A DNA stretch of 64,000 bases from Fremontodendron californicum (GCA_030761205.1 JAULJL010000015.1:12901501-12965500), one strand, 5' to 3'; positions 24,725 to 37,397 are shown, counted from the first letter of the stretch. Numbers and translations: made by a program. The notes: a model not told the origin generated them from the sequence alone.

Positions 24725-25298
24725 ATGTTTTGTTCTAGAACTTCATGGGCAAATCTCGTTACTTGCTTTGAAGGCATCACCTATTCCGCTCTACAAAGAT
24801 TGCAAGTCAATCATGAAATTATCCAAAAGCAAGTACTTAGTTTAAATTTTAATTTGTCTTTTTCCAATATATAACCATGGCATTTTGGTTGGGTATTGTA
24901 TGTTCTGCATTTATAAGTCATTTCTTGATGGTGTGTTTTAGGTGGATGAGTGATTTCTTGGTGGTAGGAAGATTGAAAGCTCAGAATTTGAAATAGAGAC
25001 AAAAGTTAGAAGGGGTTGGAGTTATGATCCCGTGACACACTTCGATACTTAAGTCAGCAATGATTCAAGGAGCAAAGTAGAGAGCAAAATAACAAGAAAA
25101 AAGATGAGTCAAGAAGAAGGTAAAAGGTTTTTTAATTTATCTCACTCTTTTTATACCTGAGTTATGAAGAATTTTGAATTGCCTGCTTGCCAAGTCATGA
25201 AGAATCTTGGACTTCCCGCTTACAAAAATCTTGGACTTCCCGCCTACCAATTATTGTAACTGTTTGTCCGCATGTGTCCTGTGTAACCAAGTTATTTA

Positions 25299-25326
25299 AT
25301 CCTACTCTTTCATTTTAATTAATGTA
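25299..25326 (+). repeat. 28-bp direct repeat, copy 2
   Basis: Exact copy of 23373-23400. Just upstream, AATCTTGGACTTCCCGC is itself repeated in tandem (about 25203-25245). Confidence 0.9.
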
Positions 25327-25768
25327 GCTGATGATCCCAAATTAATAAGTTTCTTGAATCTGATTTGGTATTGAATCTTAACCCTATACAAATGGGTAGA
25401 ACATCATTCATCTTTGCTACGCGTCCGATATTTTTTTATTATTTTTTAATTCATCTTTAATTATTATTCATAAATAAATAAAAAAAATGAGTAAAAGAGT
25501 AAATGGATAAAATGCCCTTTTACTATATACCTATTGAAAATTTTCACATGATCACAACATTTTTAAGAGTTAATACTGAGGTTGCAAAAACAGAAATTTA
25601 ACAACATTGACTTTTAACGTGCATAAAATTCCTACCAGATCCTAGCTATTGCGAATAATTAAGGGCATAAAACTAACATTGAAACCATCCAAACTCATGA
25701 TCTAAAGCTATATTTGCGCCTCTATATATAACCTGATTACCATGTCGTTGCAGTGTAAAACATAAATA

Positions 25769-26165
25769 CCAATGTTTAAATAATCGGATAGGAAATCGAA
25801 CCAATAAGACATCTGATCACTGATTCAATCGATCGAACCGATTTAATCAACCAATTAAATTAAAGAAAATAATTTAAACATTAAATAAATATTAAATATA
25901 ATAAATATTAAATATAATAAATACTTTATAAAAAATATACATGTGATTAAATGATATAATCTTTAACATAGATCTAAAAAATTAGAAGTTCAAATCTCAA
26001 CACGTACAATAAATTTAAAAAAAAAAAAATTTAAATAGCTTAAAATCGAATTTTTACACATTTGCAAAATATCTGATTTTATGATATATACCAAACTGAA
26101 CAAGCCTCTGGTTCCCAATTGAACCGGTCTGATCAACAGGTTTGATCAGATTTTTTCAACATTGA
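25769..26165. mobile_element. AACCGGT-type MITE, copy 2
   Basis: Begins CAATGTTTAAATAATCGGA and ends with the inverse TCAGATTTTTTCAACATTG. Internal AAATGATATAATCTTTAACAT and AGAAGTTCAAATCTCAA match the centre of copy 1. It ends about 390 bp beyond the 3' end of the UTP7-like gene. Confidence 0.65.
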
Positions 26166-26552
26166 TAAATACTAAAAGTTAACTCAAATCCACTGGAAAG
26201 TAGAAATCCAATCCAATCTCAACTCAAATTGGTTTGGAAAGTCTACAGAACATACCCAATCCAAATCTCACCTCAAGACTTGAACCAGTTTTCTGGTACT
26301 CATTAGACAACATAGGTTCCATGCTAAATGCAGCAAACAAGCCATTGAAAAAAAAAAAGCAAAAGCAAAAGCAAAATCAACTTCCATTTCTATATGTAAA
26401 GAACTGAAAGCATACACTTTTCTGGTATCTCCCTAATCCAATACTTTTTTGGTCACATGAGCACAAAATTGTACGAAAGAAGAGAAAAAAAGATAATGGG
26501 AACAAAACTATACTCTTTTAGTGTGTGGTTAATGCAATCAGATTTACCATAA

Positions 26553-29500
26553 TTAAGTTGCTTTATGACGAACAAACCGCTGCAAACTTTTCGGCATTTC
26601 TGTTTCTGTATTATATTTCTGCTTCTTTCTAGACATTCCTTGTTGCTCCAAGAAAGGCCTCTTGGCTCTATCTATAATCTCCTTTCTCTTCTTTGTTCTC
26701 TTACTTGGCTTATTCCTTCCCTTTGTTTTCTTCTTAAACTCAGTATCCTTGGCAGCTTCAACAGCAGCTTCCATTTCAGCTTCTCTCTCCTCCTTTGTTG
26801 GCTTCTCTTTCTTTCTTACTGCTCTCACTGTACCAACCTTTGTTGGATCCAACATGATTGTTTCAGGGGGAAGTTTGTCAAGCAGAGAGTGGACTTCCTT
26901 CTCTCGCCTCTGTTTAGATGTTTCGAATGGGTTTGCCACCCAAGAATCAAAGTTGGGTTCCCCTGATCCTGGAATAAGAATACTAGACCACCCCATGGAG
27001 TGCCCTATCCCCAGAACATCTTCATATGGTCGAAACAAAACTTTTCCTACCTGGTAACCTTTTGCCATAGAATGAGTCATATATCTGCTATAATTCTGAG
27101 ATCCGGAAAAATCGGCTAAAATTTGTAAGAATGAGCCAGTTCCAGCAGCAAGCAAGCCTTTCTGACTGAAACTCAAGGTCTTTGCATGGCCTGGCAATGT
27201 TTGGATAACCTCAAACTTCCTCAGGTCCCAAATCTTGATTTTTTTTTCTTTGCCGGATGTAGCCATGAGATGGCCATTGGGATGGAACGCCAACGATGAG
27301 ACAGGTCCAGGATGACACAGCATCTTTACAAGTGGAGCAGCACTAGTGGGCTTCCACATTGTTACTGTACCACTTGAATGACCTAATGCAACAACCCCAT
27401 TGAATGGATTAACCTGCATAACATCAGTGCGGCCTGAACCAGTCCGGAAATTACCTACCATCTGACCCATTGTAATATCCTGATAACGAAGCTGCCCAAA
27501 TTTGTTTATTGATGCCAAGAGGAAGTGGTTTTTCAGAAACTGGAGTCTTAATACTGCACCATGTTCCTGAAATGATAAAAGCTTTCACTCAGTTTGAGCT
27601 TAATGTAACTTGAGTAAACTTAATAACCAAGAAAAAGGTATGCAGCCAAAAGTGGGTTGGTAACAATGAATTTCCACTCCAAAGGTGTAATTTACTATGC
27701 TAAAAGCAAAAGAATTTCTAAAGCTAGTGTCTTCAAAGAATCATGAGCAGAGTTAATGTGACTATGCATTATCTAAACCACAGAATAACCAGAGGCAACA
27801 GACATGGCCGGGCCAAAGGAAAAACAGAACACATAACTTAAACAAAACCCATTTGAAAAAATAATAAGATAGAATTTTATTTTGAATGAGCCTCATACTT
27901 ATTGAATGCTAGTAAAATTTCATACAAGCTTCACAAAGCTTCGTAAGCTCGGGTATATATATACAAACAGCAAGGTCGATATAATACACACCCCACCAAA
28001 GCATTTAATCTTCCTACCTACTGTCTAATAAACAAAAGTAGAAGAATAAGAAGAATATAGATGAAATAGAGTAACTATTTAACCGGTTTCCAGAAAATGA
28101 TCATTGATGAAAAACCATGCGCAACTCATTAAGTTATAGAATTCATACTGACCTTTAAACAATGAAGTTCAGTTCCATCACGATTATAAATATATGGGTA
28201 CCTGAAATAATTAGCACCTTAGTAGCATTATTCAAATAAGCTCTAAAGGCTCTCATTAGCAGCAGTTAATACTTAATACTGATGACATAACATTAGTATT
28301 ATTCCTTTAATAGATGGAAAATAAATTTTAAATAGGCACCACTAACGAAGATAAACGAGTGCTTTCACAAGACTGTTTCAACCAACAGACAGCAGGCCTA
28401 TGCCATAGAGGAGGCACATGCACCAACTAATCATAGAGATTTTGAGGCACAGACTCCATGGAGATACAAGCATTACAAATAAAACTGATTTTATTTAAAT
28501 TACACTGCTAATAATAAAGGCTTACTTTTTCTGAGCAGCAGCGAAGAAAAGTTCATTATGCAAGTACACTGCATCACGTACTGTTTCTCTAACCTGAGAA
28601 AAAAAATCAGCAATTATACGTAAATCAAATTAAAGCATTATTCAAATTTTAACCATACAATTAATTTTTGAGTCAGTGCTTAATAAAAATATTAAGCTAA
28701 GGATTATCCAAAATACAAGAATAACATAAAAATTGCAAATATTCATTTATTATTATATAGTCTCATCTAATTGTATAATCTTAGGGTACTATTAATTTGC
28801 TAATATAGAAATTAGAAATATTAGCAATAACACTCCCAAGATAGAATTCTTTTGCAGCACATCAAGTTTATGGCCACTTATATAACATTCAAAGCATGCG
28901 ATCAAAGTTCTAATTTACTCCAACCTGCAGAACTATAGGCACTAGGCACCTTAGGGATGCTACCTGACTGAGGAATTGGAAGCACAAAAAGCAACAACAA
29001 GAGCATATGCACAATCGCATGAAAAAATTAGCCTATATCCTTTTGAAATTGTCTATGCCTATAACATAAATATATCATCATGAATGAACAACAAAATCAC
29101 AGTAATTAATTTTTACAATGAAGTCTACAATCTTATGTCTTTTTTAACAAGACCTCAGTGGCATATTCAAATTTCTCATACCAAGATGATGCCACAGGTA
29201 TAGCATGGTTGTCAAATATAAGATCCAAAGAATGAACCAATGGGCCTTGCACTAGAAAAGAATGAACCAAGATGTTACACTTGGGTCCGATGAGTTGCGT
29301 GGTTCACATGAATTTGTCTTCCATATGTTCTAAAAGATTAAGTCAAATCTAATAACTTATAGATTCTTCCAGTTCCAGCTGAGATGTATTTGAAAATTCG
29401 ATCTGCATTATCATTTTCTAAAACTAAAAATTGCTAACCAAGCCCCTCCCTCCCCCCCCCCAATACACATGCAAATGGGGGGAATTTGAAACAAAACATG

Positions 29501-30584
29501 TATCGCATGCCTTCAGTCATAGAATAAATTCCAAGAAAAATTGCTCCACATTACCTCATCTTCAAGAACAGACATTAAATTGAGACAATAGAACAATCTC
29601 ATGTTCCAAACATTATGGTAAAATTCAATCCCAAGCTGATTTAGATCAAAGCATAGGTGAATTTTCTAATAAAAAACATTAAAATGGGAAAGTTTGAGAT
29701 GTAAATAAGACAATATCACCAAAGGCACAAGAAACAACATCACCCGTATCAATTACAAAATTGACTTTTTCTGGAGCAGTGCATACCTGAATCTCTTTAA
29801 CTAGGTTTAATGTCTTCATATCAACAATAGCCAGATGGCCCTTGCGTCCAGCAACTGCCATATACCGACCATTTGGCGTGAAATCTAGAGTGTATGGACC
29901 AAGTTCTGCACATGTAAACAGAAAACTAATGAGTACAATCACAAAAATAGAACTCAAAAAAAAAAAAAAAAAAAACCTATGACTAACATCAATTTTGTTG
30001 GCTGGTATGCTTAATCTAAACCATTAAAACCTTCTGCAAAACCTTCTCTTCAAACAAATAATACTAATAATATCTTGAAATAAATTATGAATATTTGAGA
30101 ATGTAGGCACCTGGTAAAACAATATCATACTGGTTCCTTGAGCTTAAGATATCGACCTCGCGAGCAATGGATTCTTGCTTGACCCTCCATGTCTTCTCTA
30201 TACCTTCTACCTCCAAATAGCCACCCTCACTTGGCAAAAGCCACTGAAAAACAAAAATGCCAAATTTAAGAAATAATCAAATTCCAACAGACAAGTAATT
30301 TCAAAAAAAAAAAACCCATTTGTTAAAAGGGAGGAAGAATTTCACTTTCTCAATCTTGGCAGCAGCTTTTGCAGATTTTCCATACAACTCTTCTCTTACA
30401 GCAAGTTGACCCTTTAGTTTTTTGTCTTTTAATCCCTGCAGAAAATAAAAAATTAAAAAATAAATAAGTAAACCAAGAAATAAATACAAACATTCATTAC
30501 CTCCAAGTTAGCAGCTTCTCCTCTAAGATACTTCTTTATTTTTTCGTCCATCCCATCATTACCATTATCTTCTTTTGCACCCAT
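26553..30584 (-). CDS. UTP7: UTP7/WDR46-type small-subunit processome WD40 protein (7 exons)
   Basis: Coding exons, read on the minus strand, are 30584-30501, 30435-30346, 30243-30111, 29905-29787, 28593-28526, 28201-28153 and 27566-26553. All have GT-AG introns and consistent phase and give 518 residues from MGAKEDNGND to FVRHKAT. A basic N-terminal part (1-100) precedes WD40 repeats (about 105-330; IWDL at 293-296). The BING4 C-terminal domain follows (about 356-431; FDSWVANPFETSKQRREKE), then a Lys/Arg-rich tail fit for nucleolar targeting. Yeast Utp7 and human WDR46 (BING4) act in the U3 small-subunit processome, needed for 18S rRNA maturation. Domain order and length fit that family. I see no break. 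Reading through the donor at 29787 gives a stop soon after, so that intron must be spliced. Plus-strand frames over the last exon are antisense shadows. Confidence 0.92.
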
Positions 30585-30750
30585 TGTTATAGAAAGAAAA
30601 GGGAGAGACTCAAAACTGGCCCGCCTGTCGAAGGGGCTGCAGCTGCTGCGTTCTGGAAGCTACGTTCAGGTTTCAGTAGCCGCTTAGGGAAGCTTGGCCG
30701 AGGCAACTTGAGTGGAAGCTGCTGAAACTGAAGGAAGAAGCACGAAGCGA

Positions 30751-30866
30751 AAGGGTTAAGGTTTAAGGGCATAAAAAAAGAATGGCACATTGGCCACGAG
30801 TCCAACCGAATTTGGGCTCGAAAGTTGTTGCCGACACTCAAATCTTTGAGGGCCTTGAACAGCCCA
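30751..30866. promoter_or_regulatory. Ribosome-biogenesis-type promoter motifs of the UTP7-like gene
   Basis: Upstream of the ATG at 30584 lie two site II motifs (TGGGCT at 30813-30818 on plus, its inverse AGCCCA at 30861-30866). A degenerate telo-box, AAACCTTAACCC on minus, lies near 30753-30764. Site II plus telo-box is the common promoter pairing of plant ribosomal-protein and nucleolar genes, bound by TCP and Pur-alpha-type factors. Confidence 0.5.
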
Positions 30867-30969
30867 ACTACAATCAGGTTCTTGACTCAAAAAAAGAAAA
30901 ACTACAATCAAGTTGAATAGGCAAGTCCGGTCCGATTTCTAAAACCATGATTTCCACCCATGCAAAACA

Positions 30970-32740
30970 CTAAAGCTGGCAAAGCTGGTCCGAATCCAAG
31001 AACTCATCCGAGCCGATTCGAAATTGAATCTGATCCTATCCGAATTGACTAAAAAAGTCAAAAGCCGGTATCTAAAAAAATTTGAATCCGAAAAAGTCCA
31101 AACCCGAGAAAACCTGAATCCGAAAAAGCCCAAACCCGAGAAAATCCGAATCACAAAAAACCCGAACTCGTAAAAGCCCGAATACATTACGATCCGAGCC
31201 CGAGATCGATCCTATCCGAAATCCGTAAAAAATCGAATTTATAATTGAAAAAAAAATTAAACTATAATTATATGATTTTAATTAAAATAAAAATATATAT
31301 AAATGATAAAAATTTTAAATTTGTAAAAGTATATTTATAATTATTTTACAATTATATCAATAATGTATTGTTAACAAAAATAATTAATAATATATCTTTA
31401 AATTAGATTTAACTTGAAACACATTAACTATAAATATCAAATATCTTTTAATACTATCCTTATTATATTTACAATAATTAAACATAAATAAAATTATTAA
31501 TTTGACATTTGATTCTATTATAAATAATCATTTACAATATATTATTATACTTATTCCACATTTAAATCTAAATTTTAATATAATAATAATTCAAATATAC
31601 AAAAATATCATATAATTTCAACATATAATTGAACTTCATCTTCATTTTTATTTATTCCACATTTGAATCTAAATTTTATATAATTTTATTTAGTTGAATT
31701 GATTTATTAATATTTATTTTGATTGAATTGATTTATTAAAAAATAAATTAATTATTAATATTAAATTAAAGTATAATTTATAGGTATATTATATTACTAA
31801 TAATTTTAATACAAATAATTTAAATATCTTATTTTTTAAACAAACTAAAACTAAAATATTATTATTAACTTTATATTAAATAATTTTAAATATTATGATT
31901 TGTTGGACTAAGTGACTAAGCTCAATGAGTGGTTAAAAATAAAAAGTCATTTATATAAATGTTTAGTGAGTTTTATTTATAACTTGTTTCATTCTAATGA
32001 TTTTTTAAAATGTAGTCCAATGATTTTTTATTATTACTTTTTATAGTGTTATTTTATATTTATTTTAGCTCACTTATAAAATTAAAAAAATCTTATATAA
32101 TTATTAATTATAACTATATTCATTATTCAGTACTAAATAACATAAAAATAAAAAATATAAGTATATAATCATTATAAAATAATAATAAATATCAAAATAT
32201 ATAAATTATTTTTTATTCATACTATAGTAGATATATCGAACTTATATATTTAACTTTTATTTGAACTTAAAAGATATTGTACCAAAAATAATGGACAATA
32301 TTCAAAAACAAAATATTGATACTCAATGTATAAATAAAATTATTATATATTTTTATATTTATATAAATATTTTATTATTTTATTATTTTTGTCACTATGT
32401 AAAAAGTAATTAATTATTACATTCAAAATTAAAAAAATATTTATAGCTTATAAAATTTAAAATTATTTGAATCCGTCTAAACCGGCCTGAACTCGAATCG
32501 ATTCTACTCCGAAATAATCCGAATCCGAAAAAGCCCGTATCCGAAATGGCATGAGCCCGAAAAAATTCGAATCTGAAGTTATCCGAATCCGAAAAAATTC
32601 GAATCTAAAATTATTCGAATTCAAAAATATCCAAAACTGAAATGATCCGAATCTAAAATGAATCAAAATAATTCGAATCTGATAAAAATTCAATTCAAAC
32701 CCGCCGAACCAGCCCGTTTGTCACACTACAAAACACAAGA
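30970..32740. mobile_element. 1.8-kb element with CCGAATCC-rich inverted ends
   Basis: Left end (GCAAAGCTGGTCCGAATCC onward to about 31220) and right end (about 32460-32740, ending AACCAGCCCGTTTGTCAC) are roughly inverse. Both are built of CCGAATCCGAAAAA-like units. The 1.2 kb between is almost pure A/T. The short frames seen here only translate the CCGAAT units. It sits directly behind the UTP7 promoter. Confidence 0.5.
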
Positions 32741-33012
32741 TAAATACATGAAAAAGCAATTTTTTACCTTTTGTAAAAACAAACAGAAAAAAAAAAAAAA
32801 ATTTGGTTTTACTAGGAATAATATATGCAGAGATAGTTGTAGGTATTGATTGTTTTTGTTTGGTTTACTAGGAAATTTTTTAGGTGCATTTGGTAGGTGC
32901 TCTGTTCTGTTTTAGTGGCTGAATTATATGCTATCTGGAATGCAATTAGTTTTGGGAACATAAATATCAAAAAGTAATGATTTAATCTAACTTGCAGCTT
33001 TTACTTGAGAAT

Positions 33013-33571
33013 AGGGATGTGGAGCGAAGCGGGACGAATTTTGCAGTATTATTTTTTACCTTGTTATAAAATTATTTTATCTTGTTTTTTGTCTTATTTT
33101 ATCGTGGATGTTGAAATTTTAATATCACTATCACATTCATGGATGTAGGTTACATTCATAACCATCCCATCCCGCTCCATCTCATTCGATATTTATTAAT
33201 TATTTTTATTTTTTCAAATAATAAAGTATTATAAAAAAATTTAAATATAAATTCAATATAAACATGTTTCTAATCTAGAAAGTGAAAAAAAATAAAGTAT
33301 TAGATTTAGGTTTTTAAAAAGAAAAAGAAAAATAATAAATTTAATTATATTATTTTATTATCCTTTTAAAGTTAAATATTTAAGGATAAAATTATAATTT
33401 CAGTATTCGGGGCGGGACAGTGCGGAGCAGACAATTACCACAACTGCTCTATCTCCGCATTTCAAACAAAAAAAAACCGCACCGCTTCCGCCTCTATTGT
33501 TCCAAAAAAAAAACCTCTCCATTCGGATCGGTTCGAAATCCATCGATCGGATCGTGTTTTGTCATCTCTAC
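33013..33571. mobile_element. Short element with GC-rich, partly inverse ends
   Basis: Begins AGGGATGTGGAGCGAAGCGG and ends CGGATCGTGTTTTGTCATCT, which is partly inverse. Both ends carry CCCGC/CGGG motifs around an AT core. Likely another non-autonomous element; boundaries approximate. Confidence 0.4.
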
Positions 33572-33590
33572 TTGAGAAGCAGCCAATTAG

Positions 33591-33720
33591 ATTGGTCTAC
33601 GGATCAAGAGTCAATTAAATTTATTTATGGATCGGACGGATCAAGAATCAATTAGATTGGTCTACGGATCAAGAGTCAATTAAATTTATTTATGGATCGG
33701 ACGGATCAAGAATCAATTAG
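33591..33720 (+). repeat. 65-bp tandem duplication, two copies
   Basis: A unit starting ATTGGTCTACGGATCAAGAG and containing ATGGATCGGACGG occurs twice in a row with no visible difference, so the duplication is young. A half unit (CGGATCAAGAATCAATTAGA) repeats within each copy. Confidence 0.85.
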
Positions 33721-33985
33721 ATTTGTAGCCCGATTAGACAGACCTGGTTCGAAGTGAATCAGATTTGAGATAGACTGACTCAAATTATTGAACATATAAT
33801 AAAAAAAAATTTATTTAAATTTAATTATAAAAAATATATAAATATTAATATAAAAATAATTATTTTAATATTTGAATGTATTTTAAATAATAAAATAAAT
33901 TTTCGGATCCAACCCGATCCAGCTGCCAAAAAATTTATTTGGGCTCGCCCTGACCTATGAAAACCTGAGCCGATGTATCAGGTGA
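33715..33985. repeat. GGCCCG-end element, copy C
   Basis: GC-rich arms (GTAGCCCGATTAGACAGACC; GGATCCAACCCGATCCAGC) flank the family AT core (TTTAAATTTAATTATAAAAA). Confidence 0.45.
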
Positions 33986-34475
33986 TTTTTTATTGTAAAC
34001 AGTTGATGAGTAGGCATTAGTATTGTTTTATCATTCATTCATCTAGGAAGCCAATTATTGTGCTGATTTTTTAGTGAATTGAACACATACTAGAGTTTTG
34101 AAGTTACTAAACTTCATAATCCGTCGGGATGCTTCAATTGATTTATTATATGTGATGATTTTGTAAAAGTGACAAAATTGAAAGCCTGCATTCTTTAAGC
34201 AGTTTCACCAACCTTTTGAATAAAAAAAAAAGTTATTAATTAATGATGAATAAGCTTCTATGATTCAAGGGACAAAGCCATTTAATTATATAGAAATGAA
34301 AAAGGTAATTGAGATGCAGAAGAAAATGTGAAACATATTAATTACTGCACTAATTACTAAAATGAATCCATGACATATACACAAAATAAAAATCAAAAGA
34401 TTTGAAGTTTAAAATTTGATGAGGTTCTATAGAATTAAAAAGAAAAGAGAAAAAGAATCGTAGTATTCAAATTAG

Positions 34476-34765
34476 ATCTGTCCATGGATTGAACAAGGTC
34501 ACGGCTCGGAAATTTTTTATTTCTTTATCTAAACCTGTTTCGAGTGGGACTCAAGTCGGCCCGAAATCCCGTTTCACTGTTAAAAAATATTAAAAAAATA
34601 TTTTATTTTTATATTAATATATATATATTTTTTTTATAATTAAATTTACATAACTTTTTTATTTAATGAATAATTATTCTGACCAAACAGATTCGAATTA
34701 CAAAAATTTCTATCCAAATCCGATTTAATTCGAGCCAAGCCTATCGCCCGATCCTTGGACATGTA
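34476..34765. repeat. GGCCCG-end element, copy D
   Basis: Arms AGATCTGTCCATGGATTG and GATCCTTGGACATGTATAT are inverse. Inside are GTCGGCCCGAAATCCC, an AT core and CGAGCCAAGCCTATCGCCCG. Confidence 0.55.
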
Positions 34766-35471
34766 TATGTTGAAGAATCAAGTAGTCAAGTTAATTTTGA
34801 TAAAGATTTATTATATAGTTTCCAACCACTTCACCCAACTTTGGAATACAAGTTAAATATCAAGTTTATATTTTCTTGCTTAATTACAACTTTGTAATAA
34901 AAATAGAGCAGATTGTTTGTCTCAATAATAAAGAGGGCTTATTAATTATTATTATTTTATGTTATAATTTCATTAAAAAATTATAATTATAATTTTTGTG
35001 AGACATGTATTTTTGTTTTAAGAAATATTCTAGCACCTAAAATAAAATACTTTAATCTTTTATAATTGTAATAAAATATTATATATTTATAAAAAAAATT
35101 AATAAATTAAATTAAACAAATAAATCAACCAACCAATCAACATTAATAAGATAAATCTAATATAATTTGATTAAAATTACAAATAATAAATCTAAACCGT
35201 AGATCAGATTTGAAAACTTCTGTCTAAACTGCCTTATTAGTTTTAAATTGCTTAAACCTGTTGAATGATAAGGATTTCTTCACATGCAAGACAGCCACAG
35301 CCAAATTTCAAAGATCTTGATTTGACATGTAAGATGTGGACTTGGAAAACTACAATTAAAATCGTGGAATGTTTTTCTAAATTCTTTTCATATTAAAATA
35401 AGAGTTATTTTTGATACATGAGAGATAATTTTTTTTTTTTTTTTAATTTTATAAATGATGTTAAAAGTAGA

Positions 35472-35740
35472 TTTGTGTAAGGATTGAGTTATTCATTTAA
35501 TTCGATAAATTCGATTTGTATTGGACAAGGTTTAGATATAGTTTTCTAATTCAGGCTGGCTTGATCCGACTCGAATTATTGTTTATTAATAGAAAAATAA
35601 TTTTTTTAATATGTTAATATTTTTTAAATAGTGAAATGAATTTTCGGACCGCCTCGAGCTGGCTCGGGCTAGATTTAGGTAAGGGATCTCAAAAAAATTT
35701 GAGTCGCAACCCGACTCGATCCATGAACACTTCTAGTTAA
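35472..35740. repeat. GGCCCG-end element, copy E
   Basis: Contains CAGGCTGGCTTGATCCGAC, the AT core, and CGAGCTGGCTCGGGCTAG followed by CCCGACTCGATCCATGAACA. Confidence 0.45.
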
Positions 35741-36314
35741 AAGTGTAGTATCTCGTTTTTTTTTAATATATATTAAATGATATATGTTATTTTATTAACT
35801 CCATTTATAAATTTATAAAAACTTTATTAATGAAGAATGAAATAATTTCTATTAGAACAAAACAAAACATATAAAATTAATTGGTAAGTAATCTAGAATG
35901 TCCTAAATCATTGGCGCACACAATGCAGTGTAAAATTTCTCAATGCCCCTTTAAGTTTTTATTTTTATATTTTATGATAATGCCCCTTTAAGTTAATTAA
36001 GGGTAAAGTTTAAATTAAATTTTCAAGGTTAAGTTGGAGAATATACCTATAAAAAATAAAAATTTTGGTGTATCAATTAATTATGACGGATTGTATTTTG
36101 AGCAGTGAAATCAAATGATAATATAAAATTTTGAGATTAAAAATTAGATTTAATATTGGACATATATGAAAAAAATTAATTATAAAAGTAGAAATAGTTG
36201 CTCTCATCAATCATCCTTTCCGCTTTAATTTTAATGCATAGTTTCTTTTATTATTATATATATTTATCTGAAGTAGATTTATTTTCGGATTATCTGTCTA
36301 GTTCGATAAGCTCA

Positions 36315-36575
36315 GCCATAATTAGATCGGGCGTGGACAAAGATTTTTGCAATCCAAACCGACCCAGCACGATCCAACACGGATTACTATTCACTTGATG
36401 ATTTTTTTAAAATTTAAAATTAATTATAAAGTATATAAATATTAATATAAAAATAATTTGAATATATTATAATATTTTTAAAATAATGAAACGAACTTTC
36501 GCATCCGACCTAAGCTGAGCTTGAACAAACAAAAAAAAAAAATTTCGAGCCCAACCTGATCCATAAACAATTCTA
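36315..36575. repeat. GGCCCG-end element, copy F
   Basis: Arms GATCGGGCGTGGACAAAG and GAGCCCAACCTGATCCATAA around the family AT core (TATAAATATTAATATAAAAA). It is the fourth copy in 3 kb. The gaps between copies (33986-36314) hold AT-rich DNA with no gene. Confidence 0.5.
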
Positions 36576-36611
36576 ATTTGAACTATTTAAATTTAAATTT
36601 TTATCATTTAA

Positions 36612-36917
36612 ATGAAATGTTCAGCAATCTTCCACCAAATCATGCTGCTGTTGGCATATATGGTTATCACTTTGATACTTAATTTGTTAAAGCTTTTTTA
36701 TGCTTTTTTTGGAATCTTTCCTCATATTTCCTTCCATTTCCTCTTCCCAAATTACATGGATTGGAATTTGGATGTGATCGGAAGGAATAGGATAGAATTA
36801 CAAGCAGAAGAAGACGATCATTCAATAGTAGACTGCGTGCCATCAATGCCCTTCCACCTTATAGCTACAGGGTATATGTCATTTCCTATTCCTTCCTTCC
36901 TTAATTACTTTAATTAA
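36612..36917 (+). CDS. Possible small membrane ORF (101 aa), uncertain
   Basis: Starts with ATG (MKCSAIFHQIML), has a hydrophobic segment at about residues 9-45 and then a more polar, coding-like part (DVIGRNRIELQAEEDDHSIVD). A GGTATATG donor-like site near residue 87 could end an exon there. I recognise no family and see no promoter. It may be an exon of an unrecognised gene or chance. Confidence 0.3.
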   Translation: MKCSAIFHQIMLLLAYMVITLILNLLKLFYAFFGIFPHISFHFLFPNYMDWNLDVIGRNRIELQAEEDDHSIVDCVPSMPFHLIATGYMSFPIPSFLNYFN

Positions 36918-36973
36918 TTAAATCTTAAGCATTAGTTTTAATTTATACCTTTAAACCACTAATACTCTTTGAA

Positions 36974-36979
36974 TTGACC
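36974..36979 (+). promoter_or_regulatory. W-box upstream of first VQ gene
   Basis: TTGACC, the WRKY-factor core site, 419 bp before the ATG at 37398. A matching TTGACC lies upstream of the second VQ gene. Confidence 0.35.
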
Positions 36980-37267
36980 ATCATCTACATCCACCATGTG
37001 AATACAAACCCTTGCACATTTTCTCTAATCATACTCTGAAAAGGAGAGACAAAGAAAGAAAGAATTATTTAATATTAATTATATATAATATATAAATAAA
37101 TAATATAGGTTGGTGGGTGGGCAAGGATTCCTAATAACAAATTTCATTAACAGAGTTAACATCATTATCACCATAGCTTAATTTATTTCATGAATTGTCA
37201 TTTCTTCTGTTTCTTACAGCCTACAGCCCTTTATGTTTATCCTCTATCTGTTTCAATTAATGTAAAC

Positions 37268-37270
<3 letters not shown>

Positions 37271-37304
<34 letters not shown>
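37271..37304. repeat. (AT)n microsatellite in the VQ gene leader
   Basis: About 17 AT dinucleotides ending roughly 95 bp before the start codon, probably in the promoter or 5' UTR. Likely polymorphic in length. Confidence 0.9.
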
Positions 37305-37308
<4 letters not shown>

Positions 37309-37397
37309 AGGGTCTTGGGAAGCTCGGCTACAGCAAAGAAACCTGGGGCTGGGAGGGTGATTCCAAATAACTAAAGCCAGTTGGGAACCTTGAAATT

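Noticed and set aside
26565..27057. Plus-strand frames of 133 and 131 codons
   Set aside because: They lie antisense to the last UTP7-like exon, which has clear domain matches and correct splicing.
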